Positions 45,625 through 56,825 are shown, counted from the first letter of the stretch. The stretch is 64,000 nt of DNA from Triatoma infestans (GCA_011037195.1 JAAEAF010006603.1:1-64000); one strand, 5' to 3'. Made by a program: numbers and translations. Notes: generated from the letters alone by a model not told the origin.

Positions 45625-46330
45625 TTTTCCTCTGGATTTTTTCAAAGTGCACAACAGCTATGGTCCTTTGCACCTGTTTCTAATTTGTAAGCACTCATCC
45701 GGGATGCATATCCATACCCACCAGTATAACAATTTCTAAAGCAAACCCACAATCTATTCCCTTAAAACACTTATAAAATGAATACCTATACACAAGACAC
45801 CAGCAAACAACTAAACACATACATATGTACAGATAGTTTCACAACAAATGAAATAGATGAACCCCCCTAAGATATTCGAAAGTCTTATTGATATTGCCCT
45901 CATGGTCTTCTAGGATACATCTGTAAGACTGCTCAGCAAATTTACCTTTCCCCGACAAATTTACATATGTCGAACATTCCAATAGAATATGCGGGATCGT
46001 TAATGTCGTATTGCAAGCGCTGCATACCGGCTGATGTTCTCTTCGGAATATGTGGCTGTGTATCAACATGGTGTGACCGAGTCTCATTCTCGCTAGGACA
46101 ATCTCTTCTCGCCGAGACTCTCGATTTGAGGTTGACCATTTCTTTGTGGTACTTTTGATATTCCTTAGTTAAAAGCTTAGTACTACAGAGAGAGTAAATC
46201 ATGTGCATAAAGTTGTCCCTAAAGAGCGTACTTCGAGACCCTCCAGGCGTTCTACGTATAACTATGGGACACCTATTTCTCTCGCTGGTGAAGTTCTCCA
46301 ATTTTGTATATAAGCCCTCATAGTTTTTGG
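45625..46330 (-). pseudogene. 5'-truncated LINE: Cys-rich tail and 3' UTR (second copy)
   Basis: The minus strand gives WSTSNRESRREEIVLAR, RLGHTMLIHSHIFRREHQ and CSACNTTLTIPHILLECSTY (about 45965-46140), then a 3' UTR matching 33.4-33.67 kb in reverse (GCATATCCATACCCACCAGT; TGCACAACAGCTATGGTCC). It extends further 5' than the 33-kb copy in places and lacks the RNase H motif seen there. The two copies come from the same LINE family. Frame breaks show it is dead. Confidence 0.8.
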
Positions 46331-46599
46331 AAGTATTCCCGGGTCATGTTTTCCTCTAAAGTGCTATTTTAGTTTATTATAAAATTCTATCATCTAAATA
46401 ATACTAATTATAATTAAATATGTTGTCAAAATTTTGAGTATGAAGAAAATCGGTTGTGCGTTTTTACTGAAGTTATTTCAGTTTCTAACAATTTTGTCCA
46501 TAAAAACAGAGACGGATTTCATTAAAAATTTACAATAGCTATGAAAATAGAGTCAACACTTTTATTGGGAATTATTTTGGTGAGAAAGTTCATTTAAAG

Positions 46600-47100
46600 T
46601 TAACCTCCCATTTACCACTGCTCACCTTCAATAATCCTAGTTCCAATAGAATCAGTAACATCCTCAAAAACTTTATCTCCTACTTTCGAACAGGCTTCTC
46701 CCTCACCAACAAACTAAATAAATTCTTCTCAAAAATTAAAATCCGTATTGAAAAATCTATAAAATACGGTATATAAACTTCAATGTATTACACCCAACTG
46801 CAACGTTTGCTACATAGGTGAATCCAAACAGTTTTTACAAAAAAGACTCAGACAACAAGAACTAGATATTATTACAAAAAAGTTGGCAGCATTGCTTTCT
46901 CTAAACATGTTCTGGACTTTTAATCATGCCCTCTTTTTTTTTTTTTCCTAATAATCTTTCTATTTTAACCACTTACCCCAACCATTCAAAACGTCTACAA
47001 TACGGATCCTTACAAAAATCACCTCCATTCGAACTCTATCAATTTTAAAAAAAGACAAAGAAATCGTACTTCAACTTATAATAATGTTTTTCTAACGCTA
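46600..47100 (+). pseudogene. Penelope-like element: RT end and GIY-YIG endonuclease, decayed
   Basis: The plus strand shows a segment like the region linking RT to the nuclease (NPSSNRISNILKNFISYFRT, about 46640-46700). CITPNCNVCYIGESKQFL (about 46783-46835) is the CCHC-linked GIY-YIG core of Penelope-like elements, and QKRLRQQ follows. After that come SIAFSKHVLDFNHA and ILTTYPNHSKRLQYGSLQ (about 46890-47020), the later motifs of the nuclease. Frameshifts and stops interrupt it. Penelope-like elements are retroelements with a telomerase-like RT. This is independent support for their presence near the hammerhead-bearing repeats. Confidence 0.6.
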
Positions 47101-47309
47101 AACAAAGATACCTCGCCAGTAATTTGTTCTTTCAAATTTGAAATTGCCGCGCCTCACTGTAAACATTTTTCTTATTCCTCCCAACTTTTGACAGTCTTTT
47201 TTTTTAAATTTTTGTCTTTTTTAACAGTGTTTACACAGCCTCTTTTACATAGTTATTTAGATTTTCAAAATCTCTTCCATTCAATATTTCAATCATTAAA
47301 TTTAAATCT

Positions 47310-48910
47310 ATTTCTTTATTTTGTAATACTTTTTCGTTACAAAACCCAGTATTGGGCACATAACCAATAAATGAAAAGTTGTTTCATTCTCATTTAGATT
47401 GCATAACCAACATAAATGAATCCTTTCTAAACAAGGTTTATAATTTAAATTAAAAAGTTCACCCCTTGCCTTAAAAAAAGTTTGCTTAAAATCCTTGCCC
47501 ACAGTGTCGTTCATGTAATTAATCTATTACATTTAATTTTTTGTACAAGAGATGATATTTCGCTGCCGATACACTGACTAACAATTCCTCCCTAAACTTC
47601 TTAATATACTTATCAATGATGACTCTCATCTGATCCGTCCACCTTTCAGTACATACAAATTTCCTGTCCAGTTCGCCGCCCACCATATTTGCCAATTTAC
47701 ACTAGTCATTAAACCCATGAGTTATTATCTTTCAAGGCTTCCTTTGGCCACTATTTGAGACGACCATCCGAGTACTGCCATATTCTAAGTATATATTTAA
47801 TGTGCATATTTATAGTGTGTCAGTACACCATTTTTTTTTCCTGTTTCCAAATACAACGTATAATTAGGGGTATTAGGTGGGAGGTGAAATATAATCTTTT
47901 TATAAACATTCTCTGGACATTTTCCATTTCAGGGAAATTCTGGCACCTCCATACTTGACTCCCATAACATAGAATGGGTCACCGCATCAAAAACCCGTTT
48001 TTCGCCGCTGGAACTTCATTGTTTCCAATATATTTTGCCCAAATAGTGTTCAATTAACAGCTTGCACTTTCGGTTTAATGTGCATCTTTAAAGACAAGTC
48101 GTCTTTTAAAAGAATGCTTAAATATTTATACTTTCGTACCGTTTCTATTTGTTCCTCTTTATATTTCCAAACATAGTTCGCTGTTCTCCCTTTATTGTTT
48201 CCGAAAATCATTACTTTGGACTTTCTTAGTATCCAATATGAGGTTCCACTTATCCAAAAATATCTTTCTAAATATAAAATCGCTTTCCTGGTGCTAACCT
48301 GGAGACCCCGCCAGAATTACAATATCATCTGCATTAAGGAAAGCATTCATTTTTAGGTTACGACGTAAATTCACTTCCCAGTTCCTCACACAGATCATTT
48401 AAAAATAAAAAGAACAGTAACGGAGATAAATTACAGCCCTGTTTCAAACCAAATTCATACTTAAACGTTCTAGAAATTCCCTGTATCAGAATATAAATTT
48501 TACAATGCTCTGATAAATTTGATTGACAGCGCCATTATTATATTAACTTATAATTTAATGCCGAACGGTCAATTGAATAAAATGCAGCTTGTAAGTCCAC
48601 AAATAGTCGGTAAATTTTATTATTTTTAAAAAGAGATAATTTATACTTAATTATACTGTATAAAACAAAAAGATTATCTTTCATACTGTAATTTTTCCTA
48701 AACCCTGCTTGCGCTTCATTTTACATGTTATTTTCTTCTGCCCATTTGGTTAACCGTAGACTAAGTAAAGTTGAATACAACTTTTCAACTGCATTTGTAA
48801 ATGAAAATCCCTCTGTAATTATTCAGATCACACAATTGGCCCCCCTTGGGTAAGGGATAGATTATCGCTGTATTAAAATGTTTCGCCACCTTCCCCTTAT
48901 CATAATAAAC
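47310..48910 (-). pseudogene. LINE reverse transcriptase, heavily decayed
   Basis: Reading leftward on the minus strand, AIIYPLPKGGQLCDLNNYRG (about 48810-48870) is the start-of-RT motif. FVDLQAAFYSIDRSAL (about 48560-48605) carries the first catalytic aspartate. GCNLSPLLFFLFLNDLCEEL (about 48385-48450) follows, then FLNADDIVILA (about 48315-48345) with the DD pair and the Tyr replaced by Asn. A tail with CLERIHLCWLCNLNENETTF (about 47375-47440) matches LINE C-terminal CCHC regions. There are many stops and frameshifts. The NNYRG/LSP/ADD order identifies a non-LTR RT. Confidence 0.75.
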
Positions 48911-49093
48911 ATTAAAGGTTATGTATCTATATGAATCAAATAAAAAAATTAGATTTATGCATTCAATTTTGTATATATGCATATTGGTGTTGGTGTGCCG
49001 TGAAAGTTGGGGAAGAACTTTGTTGTGCCGTGGGCAAGAAAAGATTGTGGAGCATTGCAATAATGTACCCTTTCTCATAATAAATTTTCCATA

Positions 49094-49134
49094 GCTCCTG
49101 AAGAAGGGCACCAATGATATCCGAAACGTAGAGC
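49094..49134 (+). ncRNA. Hammerhead-ribozyme-like core with complementary stem I
   Basis: GCTC, CTGAAGA (49098-49104), one unpaired A, a weak stem II (GGG with TCC), GAAAC (49123-49127), GTA, GAGC. All core positions fit the hammerhead consensus: CTGANGA, GAAA and a UH cleavage dinucleotide (UA). Stem I is 4 bp (GCTC/GAGC), a different sequence from that in the FB family, so pairing is kept though bases differ. Stem III is the loopless palindrome ACGT, a form that can work only as a dimer. A weak point is the short stem II. Confidence 0.45.
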
Positions 49135-51785
49135 AAAAAAGAATTTTTTTTTCTTTAAAACTCTTCCGGCCATTGCCGTATAAACAAACATCTCTTTATA
49201 ATTTTAAGGCCTGACGATTGAAAACAGCTTCATTTAAATAAGTTTTGAGGGAGACTATATGGTTTCCTCAAAAATGTCATTTTATTAATTTTAGTTTCTT
49301 TAAGTAAGAGGAAGTCGTCTAAGTGTTTCACACCAGATTTTTTAAAAAAATTTTATTGGGTTTGGGCCTGAAACCTCCTATTACAAACTTCCTATAACTC
49401 CTTTAAAGCTCTAATCAAATGTATTGCACAGAAATTATGTAGACAATTACTTTAGATTTTTTATAAATTTTTGGTGCTAACTCCCTTTACCATGTCTTTT
49501 TCTAGTCGAGTAGCATTAGTTCCAGTCCAGCAATAACGAATGTTACATTCCTATTTACATAGTGATAGATGAGACTGCTGTTGGCAATGCAATGTTGTGA
49601 TTCTCTTGTACTCATCGGCAATTGAGTCAGTAGGCAGGACAAGAGCTCTAAATAATCGCCTTTAAGGAATTTTTTTAAACAAAAAAACATCAGACCATTT
49701 CGACATCCGCTTATTATCACAGGCCCAGGAAAATTACACTTCATTTATTTAATCATCTATTTTTCTGTAAAAATTAAATTTCTTCGACTCAATGATTTCC
49801 TTGCAGCGGCTCCTTAGATTTTGGATACTTGCTGCATATGATATCCACATGTGCCGTTCAGATTCAGGCTGGAGACAAGCATGTCACACATATTCAAAAT
49901 CCCTAACTGCGTAAAAATCTTTTTCCACATTAGTAAGTTAGTGGCTTTCATTTTCATTTTTACTCTGATTTTAATAGGATTCATTTTCCTTAAGAACATG
50001 ACGGCTGAGCCGAGCCATTCGAATGGTTTCTTGAACATCATTTACTGCTAGATACATTTATTGTGTTAGAGGCAAACTACAAAAAATAAGAGAAAGTAAA
50101 AATAATGCCTTAATGTACTCTAAGATAACCAGCAAAACATTAACAACATTAAAATAGACAAGCAACAGCCAAGAATTCAATTTCCTTTCCATTTGAACAC
50201 TTGAATCCTGTTCTCTAAATATCAATAAAACCATTTAAACAAGGAGGATATTTCATTCTAATCCAGCTTATGAATTAGTAGGCATGAGAGATTCTTTCAA
50301 ATGCCTTCTTAAAACTAAGATACACATCATTTATCTCAATCCTTTCTTGAAAAGAATCCATTAAGTATTTAATGAGTCATGTCTCAAATTCATTTCAGTA
50401 GAAAGTCAAGTTAAGAAGCCACTTTTATCTATCTAAAAAGTGCAAAACTAAGTACCGGCGAAAAATAAACTTTAGACAAAGGTTTCTTTCAATTTGCATG
50501 GGAAGTTATCAGTCTCCGAGAAATTGATTAAACGTAAATTTGAGTTAGATCAAGAGACTTCGGGCAAAGAAATAGGGATAAAACAAGAATACCACTGGCC
50601 GAGACCGGTTTTCGGTCAAATTCAAGATTGTCAATTTTCTCTGTAAATTCGGCCGGAAGTCACTTTAAATGAAAAAAAGCATTGAAACTCAAACGTAGAA
50701 GGCAGAGCTAAACTTCAGTATTTACAGGATTTGTGTACATCTTTTTTTTTTTAAAAAAAAACAAATTAACAAATGCGACTCGTAGATTTCAGAGAGCAAG
50801 ATACCACTCAAATGAGTTGGAAACTTCATTCCGCTTTATTTTATATGACATTCTAATTGTTAATGGGTTGTCTAATCGTATTATTGGATGGAAACAGAAT
50901 TTTTTTAACGTCATAAAAATTATTATATTTATTGATTATTCAGAATAAAAGTAGTATTGACGGTGGACAATTTGTTTTCTAGAAACAAAGATATTTTGCT
51001 TGCTATATTATGAAATAAGATGCCAAAACAAAAAATCTTACATTTGACCTATGGTGTCAATATTAATATTCCATATTTAATTAACTAATTAATTGATTGA
51101 AAATTGGAAAGGTTTCAGAAATTTTCATGAAAGAATAGAAGTTACAACAAAAAAAAATCTATTTATTGAAAGAAGTGACTAAGTTAATGAATTTATAAGG
51201 GACAGCAATCCATCCAGAAAGGGATAATATTGATCTATGAAGGAGTGGTCTGGAACTTCCCGTTGATCAATACTTTCCCCACAGAACAGAAACGTTTTCC
51301 CACATTGAAAGTTAATCAACAACCTTCTCCATTATGACAGAGCACTATTAGGTGAATGAATGAAATTGATGTAGCTTGTAAAAACTGAAATGTTGAAGTA
51401 ACAAAATGTAATAACTCAAAGGATTAATGACTGTTTTATAAATATATATTAATTATAACAAATAAAATTAATAAATGTGTACTTATCTTGAGGTATTTAT
51501 TACTTTTGTGTGGTAATGTTGATTAAAAAGCAGTAGCAACATGTTGTCTATTAAAATATTAGTTACTAAAAGTAACCTTTAATTTAATCCTTAAATACCA
51601 AACAAAACAGTTTTACAACGATAATAACATTAAATATTCTAAATAAATATATCCTACAAGTTACCAAATCATATTTTGATTATTGCCAGATATAATCCAG
51701 ACTTTTTCTTTTACTCGTTTATCACTTACTAAACAACACTCGCTTATTATTTCAGCTTTAAAGGCAGCACTATCCTGTAGTGTTA
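49135..51785. other. No gene seen
   Basis: AT-rich DNA. A family R word occurs near 49320-49345 (AGTGTTTCACACCAGATTTT). There are short frames near 49.5-50.05 kb on both strands without motifs. Confidence 0.5.
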
Positions 51786-51789
51786 ACAC

Positions 51790-52115
51790 TTTCTCTTACT
51801 GCGGAATGGCAAATTTCTTCAAGCTTACAATTCTTATTAGTGTTTCAAACTGTTGACATTTTAATGGAGAAAATCACAATAACTGATAAACCTATTTAGT
51901 AAAGTCGCGTTTCCGCTCCACCGATTTTCTTCAAACTGGGAATTTTGACCACTTATATAATTCTAATTAATAGTATTTAGTTGACAGAAATGTATAGCAC
52001 ATTGTTGAACTAAAACAGCACTTTAAAGGAAAACATAAGCCCACTCTCCACCCAAAGTCCCCTTAAATGAATTTGACTGGAGAAATATCAAATAACAGTT
52101 ATAGCTCTTTGTAAA
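51790..52115 (+). repeat. Dispersed repeat family 'R', partial unit
   Basis: It aligns over its whole length with 54955-55275. Blocks are TTTCTCTTACTGCGGAATGG, CAATTCTTATTAGTG, AAGTCGCGTTTCCGCTCCAC, GATTTTCTTCAAACTGGGAA and AGTCCCCTTAAATGAATTTG. Estimated identity is around three quarters. Confidence 0.7.
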
Positions 52116-52370
52116 AAGCCTATGGTCGGAAGTCGACAGTCACAGTCTCAACCCGAAAACCTAAGTGATTTACATGGTTATTCTTTTGTTAGGGCGGGCA
52201 TACGCTAATAATTAGTTCTACTGCGCCAGATTGTACCTTCACGTTCTGGACCGAATATGTTGGGAAACAGCTTCCTCTCAAATAGTAAGAGTCGCTGTTT
52301 ATCCTTTTTGTAACAGTCCATGTTACAGAGGCATAAACCAAGACCAGTTTTGTATAAGCCTTAGTTTGGT
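52116..52370. other. No gene seen
   Basis: Unique sequence between a family R unit and a foldback element. Confidence 0.5.
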
Positions 52371-52426
52371 ACCCCTAGATAATCATCAAAGATATTTTCC
52401 GTGATAGCCTGCTTTTTTGTTTTGGT

Positions 52427-52462
52427 CATCGACCGGTTTCGGGCGTTCGCCCATCATCAACT
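52427..52462 (-). ncRNA. Hammerhead-like core, FB copy c left arm
   Basis: On the minus strand: TTGATGA (C3 changed to T), T, GGGCGAACGCCC, GAAAC, CGGTC, GATGACC. Stem II and the GAAA box are perfect. Confidence 0.4.
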
Positions 52463-52809
52463 TACTTCTTTTCAAACAGTGTAATAACATAGATTTGCAC
52501 AGAACAAGTTTAGTTGATACATGGTCTTCAAAGATTTTAGTTAAAGCCTAACTAGGTTAAGAGGTGTGTTGGTACCTGAGAGGGCAAAAACAAATGTTTC
52601 GGTCTTTAAAAGGGCATATTGTACCCTTTAAAAATGGATACATCCAACACATGGAGGTGTGTAACTTGAAGTATGTTTTTTGAAGGAGATTTTACTTAAT
52701 AATTACACCCCTCTCAACCTAGTTAGGTTTAAAAAAACATTAAAAGACCATTGTATGAACTAAGTATGCTCTGTGTGCCAATGTATGTTATCAACTGTTT
52801 GACAAGAAG

Positions 52810-52850
52810 TACCCTGATGATGGGCGAAGGCCCGAAACCGGTCGATGACC
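52810..52850 (+). ncRNA. Hammerhead-like core with all consensus core bases, FB copy c right arm
   Basis: CTGATGA at 52814-52820, a T at 52821, stem II GGGC/GCCC closed by a GAAG loop (52822-52833), GAAA at 52834-52837, and the palindrome ACCGGT. The predicted cleavage is after C52843, and GATGACC follows. Stem I with the preceding GTACC is weak, with one mismatch at the second pair. The unpaired T before stem II departs from the classic hammerhead but is present in all copies. A loopless stem III implies dimer-dependent action if it is active. Confidence 0.5.
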
Positions 52851-52930
52851 ACAAAAAGAAGCAAGCTATCTCAAAAATATCTCTGATGCTTTCCAGCTCT
52901 GCGGAACCAACCACAGCAACCCCTGGATAA

Positions 52931-53735
52931 CAAATTGACTTTTCATGTACTGCTCAAATCATAATAACAATTACTGCCCAACAGTAGCTTTTTTTTTATT
53001 TCGTCCACAACTTTGTTTTCCGCTGTTACTAGACAACCCAGGTAAAATTCGCACAATCGTAGTTACGTATGTGTGTGTAAGTACTAGAATATTATTTTAC
53101 TAAGTACAATATATAACTAAATACAATCTATACAAATATTGTATTAAGTAATACTGTAAATTACTTGCAATAAATTCATTTAAGTTATAGTAATATATAC
53201 TTAACACATAGACCTCTAAAAATCTAATAAATTTCTCTTTCAAACATCCAAGACATTTTCATAAAAGTTTCTTGTAGTAAATAGATTTTGTTTTCGCTTT
53301 GCTTGGATTATTCAGTCTAGTACGTAGGTATTATGTACTAATTCCACTGATATGCCACTAAATTACTCGCGTTAAGGAGGCAGTAATCATTTTTGGTTTA
53401 CATTGTCTCATAACTTATTTATGTGTTTCATCACATATTCCAGCTTTTCAGTAAATAGAAGCTAGGAAGTGTCAAAATTTGATGTTTACTAAAACTTGTT
53501 CTAATTGCTCGCTCTGACGCTGATTTCAGCGGGCATTTCATACCATTCACTAAGGACTTCGAGTTGAGACTCCGCAGTGGTATGGTATAGACTGAGGTTG
53601 TATATAAATTGAGTTTTGCCCATACTTATCCTTAAAATGATTCTTCAAAGTAGGTGTTGGATTGTTTTATTTCTGGATGTATATTTTTGGAAGCCTATTA
53701 CATAAAGGCATATATTATACTAATATTCAGTTTTA
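52931..53735. other. No gene seen
   Basis: AT-rich unique DNA. Nothing recognised. Confidence 0.5.
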
Positions 53736-53739
53736 AGAA

Positions 53740-53810
53740 AATCTGGTGTGAAACACTCATAAGACTTTCTCTCACTCCAATTTACAAGTTACATAGACTG
53801 TAGTTTTTCG
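53740..53810 (+). repeat. Dispersed repeat family 'R', start of a unit
   Basis: TGGTGTGAAACACTCATAAG and ACTTTCTCTCACTCCAATTT are the unit-start words of the family. Confidence 0.6.
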
Positions 53811-53900
53811 AACTCAAATATATAACGCTTATTTTTATTGTAATTTATTTTACTTAATTGAACTAATAATTAGTTCGATTCCTTTTTTTTTTTATGTTGT

Positions 53901-53970
53901 TGCGAGAAACTAGATTTTGATTGAATAAGCTCATGCGTAGATTTCCATCTTTCAATACTTTGTGGACTGA
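53901..53970 (+). repeat. Left arm of an inverted repeat around a solo LTR
   Basis: TTGCGAGAAACTAGATTTTG, ATTGAATAAGCTCATGCGTA and CTTTCAATACTTTGTGGA are the reverse complement of 54853-54936, apart from a short insertion in the right arm. The pair brackets the solo LTR at 54285-54831. Confidence 0.8.
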
Positions 53971-54284
53971 GCCACATACATAAAATTAGGCTATACATTA
54001 ATATAATGGATAGCTAAAAACTTCATGTCTAAGTAAAATTTTTTTTAACTGAATATGTTATGAATGCCTTGGAGAAAAATTTGTGGGTGTTTAACATCAA
54101 TTTTATTTCGTTCCACTAGTATAAACGGCCAAATACAAAATGGCGGGCTTTTAATCTTACACTTCCGCCAAATACTCTTCTGCTTTCTGTTACAATAATT
54201 GGAATAGATTTAAAAAAAAAAATACAATAAATTTTTTCGTTTTACCATATTTAGTTATAAAACTAAGCTACGCCTTATATTATT

Positions 54285-54831
54285 TGTAGTGGAAGAACGA
54301 AATGGAAAAATAATAGTTTTGGAAAATAGTTTAGTAAAATAATTTTGTAAAAATTAGCTAGTTCAAATAGTGTATTTTAGTGATGGAGATAGAGCCAGGT
54401 ACTACAAACTAGGTCAATGCAAATCAAGAGACAAAGGGCAAGAAACAGTTAGGGTAAAACAATAAAACTTCCTCCAGACATACCAGCATTATTTAAAAGG
54501 ATTTGAACTATGAAGAGAAGACATTCCCTCAAGACAGTCTGTTTTAGACACCGAAGCAGAACACTTCAGAAATTAGTGCCAGATATAATGAGTTAAAATA
54601 TAAGAGTTTATTCCAACTAATTTCAGTAAATTAATAACCATATTGCTGCGTTATTGAATAGCATTTAAATATCTTTAAAGAATATATTTAATTTAATCTA
54701 CCAGTGTTTTCTTAATTATTCTTATTATTTCTCTCTCTTAAAACTTACAAACACATGCCCTTTTACTACACCGCTCGTGCTACACCAACTACTTAGTACC
54801 ACAACACTTCAACACATCCACACCAATTACA
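54285..54831 (+). mobile_element. Solo LTR (gypsy family), third copy
   Basis: It starts TGTAGTGGAAGAACGAAATG and ends ACCAATTACA. Its blocks (AATAATAGTTTTGGAAAATA, CTCAAGACAGTCTG, CTACACCGCTCGTGCTACAC) are shared with the LTRs at 8.4 and 41.2 kb. It is more diverged than they are, and a clear target duplication is not visible. Confidence 0.75.
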
Positions 54832-54852
54832 TTTCATATTTTATTATACGGT

Positions 54853-54936
54853 GCAATCCACAAAGTATTGAAAGAGTACAATAAAGATTGAAATTTACGC
54901 ATGAACTAATTCAATCAAAATCTAGTTTCTCGCAAA
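54853..54936 (-). repeat. Right arm of the inverted repeat around the solo LTR
   Basis: Complement of 53901-53970, with about 12 extra bases (GAGTACAATAAA). The element carrying these arms was probably a foldback or MITE into which the LTR element jumped. Confidence 0.8.
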
Positions 54937-54954
54937 GACAAGAAAAAGAATCAG

Positions 54955-55495
54955 GTATGAAACACTTTCTCTTACTGCGAAATGGCAAATTTTCTTCAAA
55001 CTTACAATTCTTATTAGTCCTTCAAACCGTTGGCATTTTTATTGAGAAAAATGACAAAAAACTGAAAAACCTATTCAGTAAAGTCGCACTTCCGGTCAAC
55101 CGATTTTCTTCAAACTGGGGATTTCGGCAAATTATATAATTATTTAGTTGACAGAATCGTCTAATAAACTGAAATAGCACTTTAGATGAAAACCTAACCC
55201 CGACCCTCCCCCAGAAGTCCCCTTAAATGAATTTTACTAGAGAAATGTTTCAAATAATACTTATAGCTCTTTGTATTTGTAGTTGATATTCCAAATTTAA
55301 AAAAAATCGTTTGTGCTGTTTTCGAGAAAATTACAAAAAACTGAACAAACCATCCAGTAAATTGATACTTTCGGTTGATGAATTTTGCCCGAAATCTTCA
55401 TGTCTGAAGCGGTGATAGTACCTCGAAACGAGAATATCAAGATTGAGCTTCCTCAAAATTTTCATTTTTGAGATATTATTTTCACACACACATAC
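54955..55495 (+). repeat. Dispersed repeat family 'R', longest unit seen
   Basis: It runs from TATGAAACACTTTCTCTTAC through AAGTCGCACTTCCGGTCAAC, GATTTTCTTCAAACTGGGGA, CCCCTTAAATGAATTTTACT, GTGCTGTTTTCGAGAAAATT and TTTTCATTTTTGAGATATT. The same order is found in shorter copies, so this may serve as the reference copy. No terminal repeats. Confidence 0.7.
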
Positions 55496-55529
55496 ATACA
55501 ATGGATTAAAAGGACAGTGTTATAAGACA

Positions 55530-56105
55530 GGCAGCAAAATATCGATCGATGCGCTTAAACACAAAGACTTGTATAAGGCCCATATTAGTGGAAAGACGCA
55601 GACTGACTGAAACAGACTGGAAAGTGAAGATAGAAGAGGTTAAAGCGCATATGGGAATTAAACTGCAGTTAGACTGGCAACTTAGGACAATTTACTAGTG
55701 AGCTACCATAAAGCACCAAAGTCTTATCTAAAATGAAAACTGAGACTCTTAACCGAACACAGATGGGAAGAAGATTGGAGAAAACCTCAAAAAGACAAGA
55801 CAAATGCATGACTAAATTCAAGATACTCACGAAACTATACAAGATAGGAGAAAGTTAAGTCACCTAGGGCTAGACTACAAAGCTACACAAAACCTGACAG
55901 GATATGGAAGATCTAAAGACTATCTACATGGGTTTCACATTACTGAAATCCGCACTGCATACGTAACAACGGAACTACACGGAATCACTTGATCTACGAC
56001 TGACCACTACTAAAAAAACTGAGAACTAAGATGATCCGAAAAATAGTCACAACAGGAAACACCTGGTCAGCAAGAAGAACCTGGAGATCAGACTGAATAG
56101 TATTT
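55530..56105 (+). pseudogene. LINE ORF2 C-terminal fragment
   Basis: The plus strand reads YKATQNLTGYGRSKDYLHGF near 55885-55940, then HLIYD-PLLKKLRTKMIRKI near 55985-56050 and GNTWSARRTWRSD. This is the TGHG-F--YLHRF ... HL--DC-LL---R signature of LINE C-termini. The Cys pair between the two parts has decayed, and upstream text (KTETLNRTQMGRRLEKTS) is out of frame. It is a 5'-truncated dead copy, from a different LINE lineage than the 33-kb and 46-kb copies. Confidence 0.65.
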
Positions 56106-56810
56106 GCCATCTTTTAAAAAAATTCATAAATAAAATATGTATGGACATATTTTAACTTAATTTAATCAATGAGTGATGAAGTATTTTACCTAATATGTTG
56201 TACATCATATGATACATAATGTAACGTTTACTTCCCATTTAACAAGGTTAGTGTTGGTTGGAAAAAAAAAAAACAAATACACAAACAGACCATTTTGTAA
56301 AAACCACTTTTTTTGACTTAGGGGACTACAAAACGTGTATTTCCGGTGAAAATTCATTCTCCTCTTACTACTATCAGTAAGAGAAAATGTAAAAATACAG
56401 AAGAGATAAGTGATAGAAAAATAAATCATATAGAAAGGTTTTTGACTGCGAACATCCAATTACAAGTGATAGAGAAAATGCCGATGAGTTTTTGGTTCCT
56501 TAACTTATAACTTGTTACCCCGTAAGGAGTGAAAATCAAAAAATTATTATTGCTACTAAACGGCAGTAATGCTCTAATTATTGGAAATTTTATACAAAAG
56601 GAAATTTTTAAACGGCAATGTTGCCTAGTGGTGTTAAAAATATTTCAAACAAGTTCACAAGGTATTTAATGGAATCCGAAGATTCATAGGACTCACAGAG
56701 CGGAGAAGCAGACATTAAGTGAAACTAAGTTAGTTACTCACCACTTACGCCAGACTAGGAAAGTAGAGTTCGATTCATTTATGTAAATAGAGCGACAGCT
56801 GAAGAGTTTT
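56106..56810. other. No gene; end of a repeat R unit
   Basis: AAACCACTTTTTTTGACTTA and CGTGTATTTCCGGTGAAAAT at 56300-56355 match the end block of family R. The rest is AT-rich. Confidence 0.5.
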
Positions 56811-56825
56811 ACTACAATACAACCA

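Larger units (their letters stand above)
52383..52918. mobile_element. Foldback element 'FB', copy c, longest, 12-bp target duplication
   Basis: The outer arms match copies a, b and d. The right arm is complete to GCGGAACCAACCACAG. The centre has a second inverted pair (CTAACTAGGTTAAGAGGTGT near 52549 and its complement near 52710-52735), so the element is nested palindromes. ACCCCTAGATAA (52371-52382) and ACCCCTGGATAA (52919-52930) flank it. Both arms have a hammerhead-like core, the right one with every core base intact. No coding capacity. Confidence 0.85.

Noticed and set aside
47310..48910. Penelope reverse transcriptase
   Set aside because: The order NNYRG, LSPLLF, ADD and a CCHC-like tail is that of a LINE, on the opposite strand to the GIY-YIG remnant.
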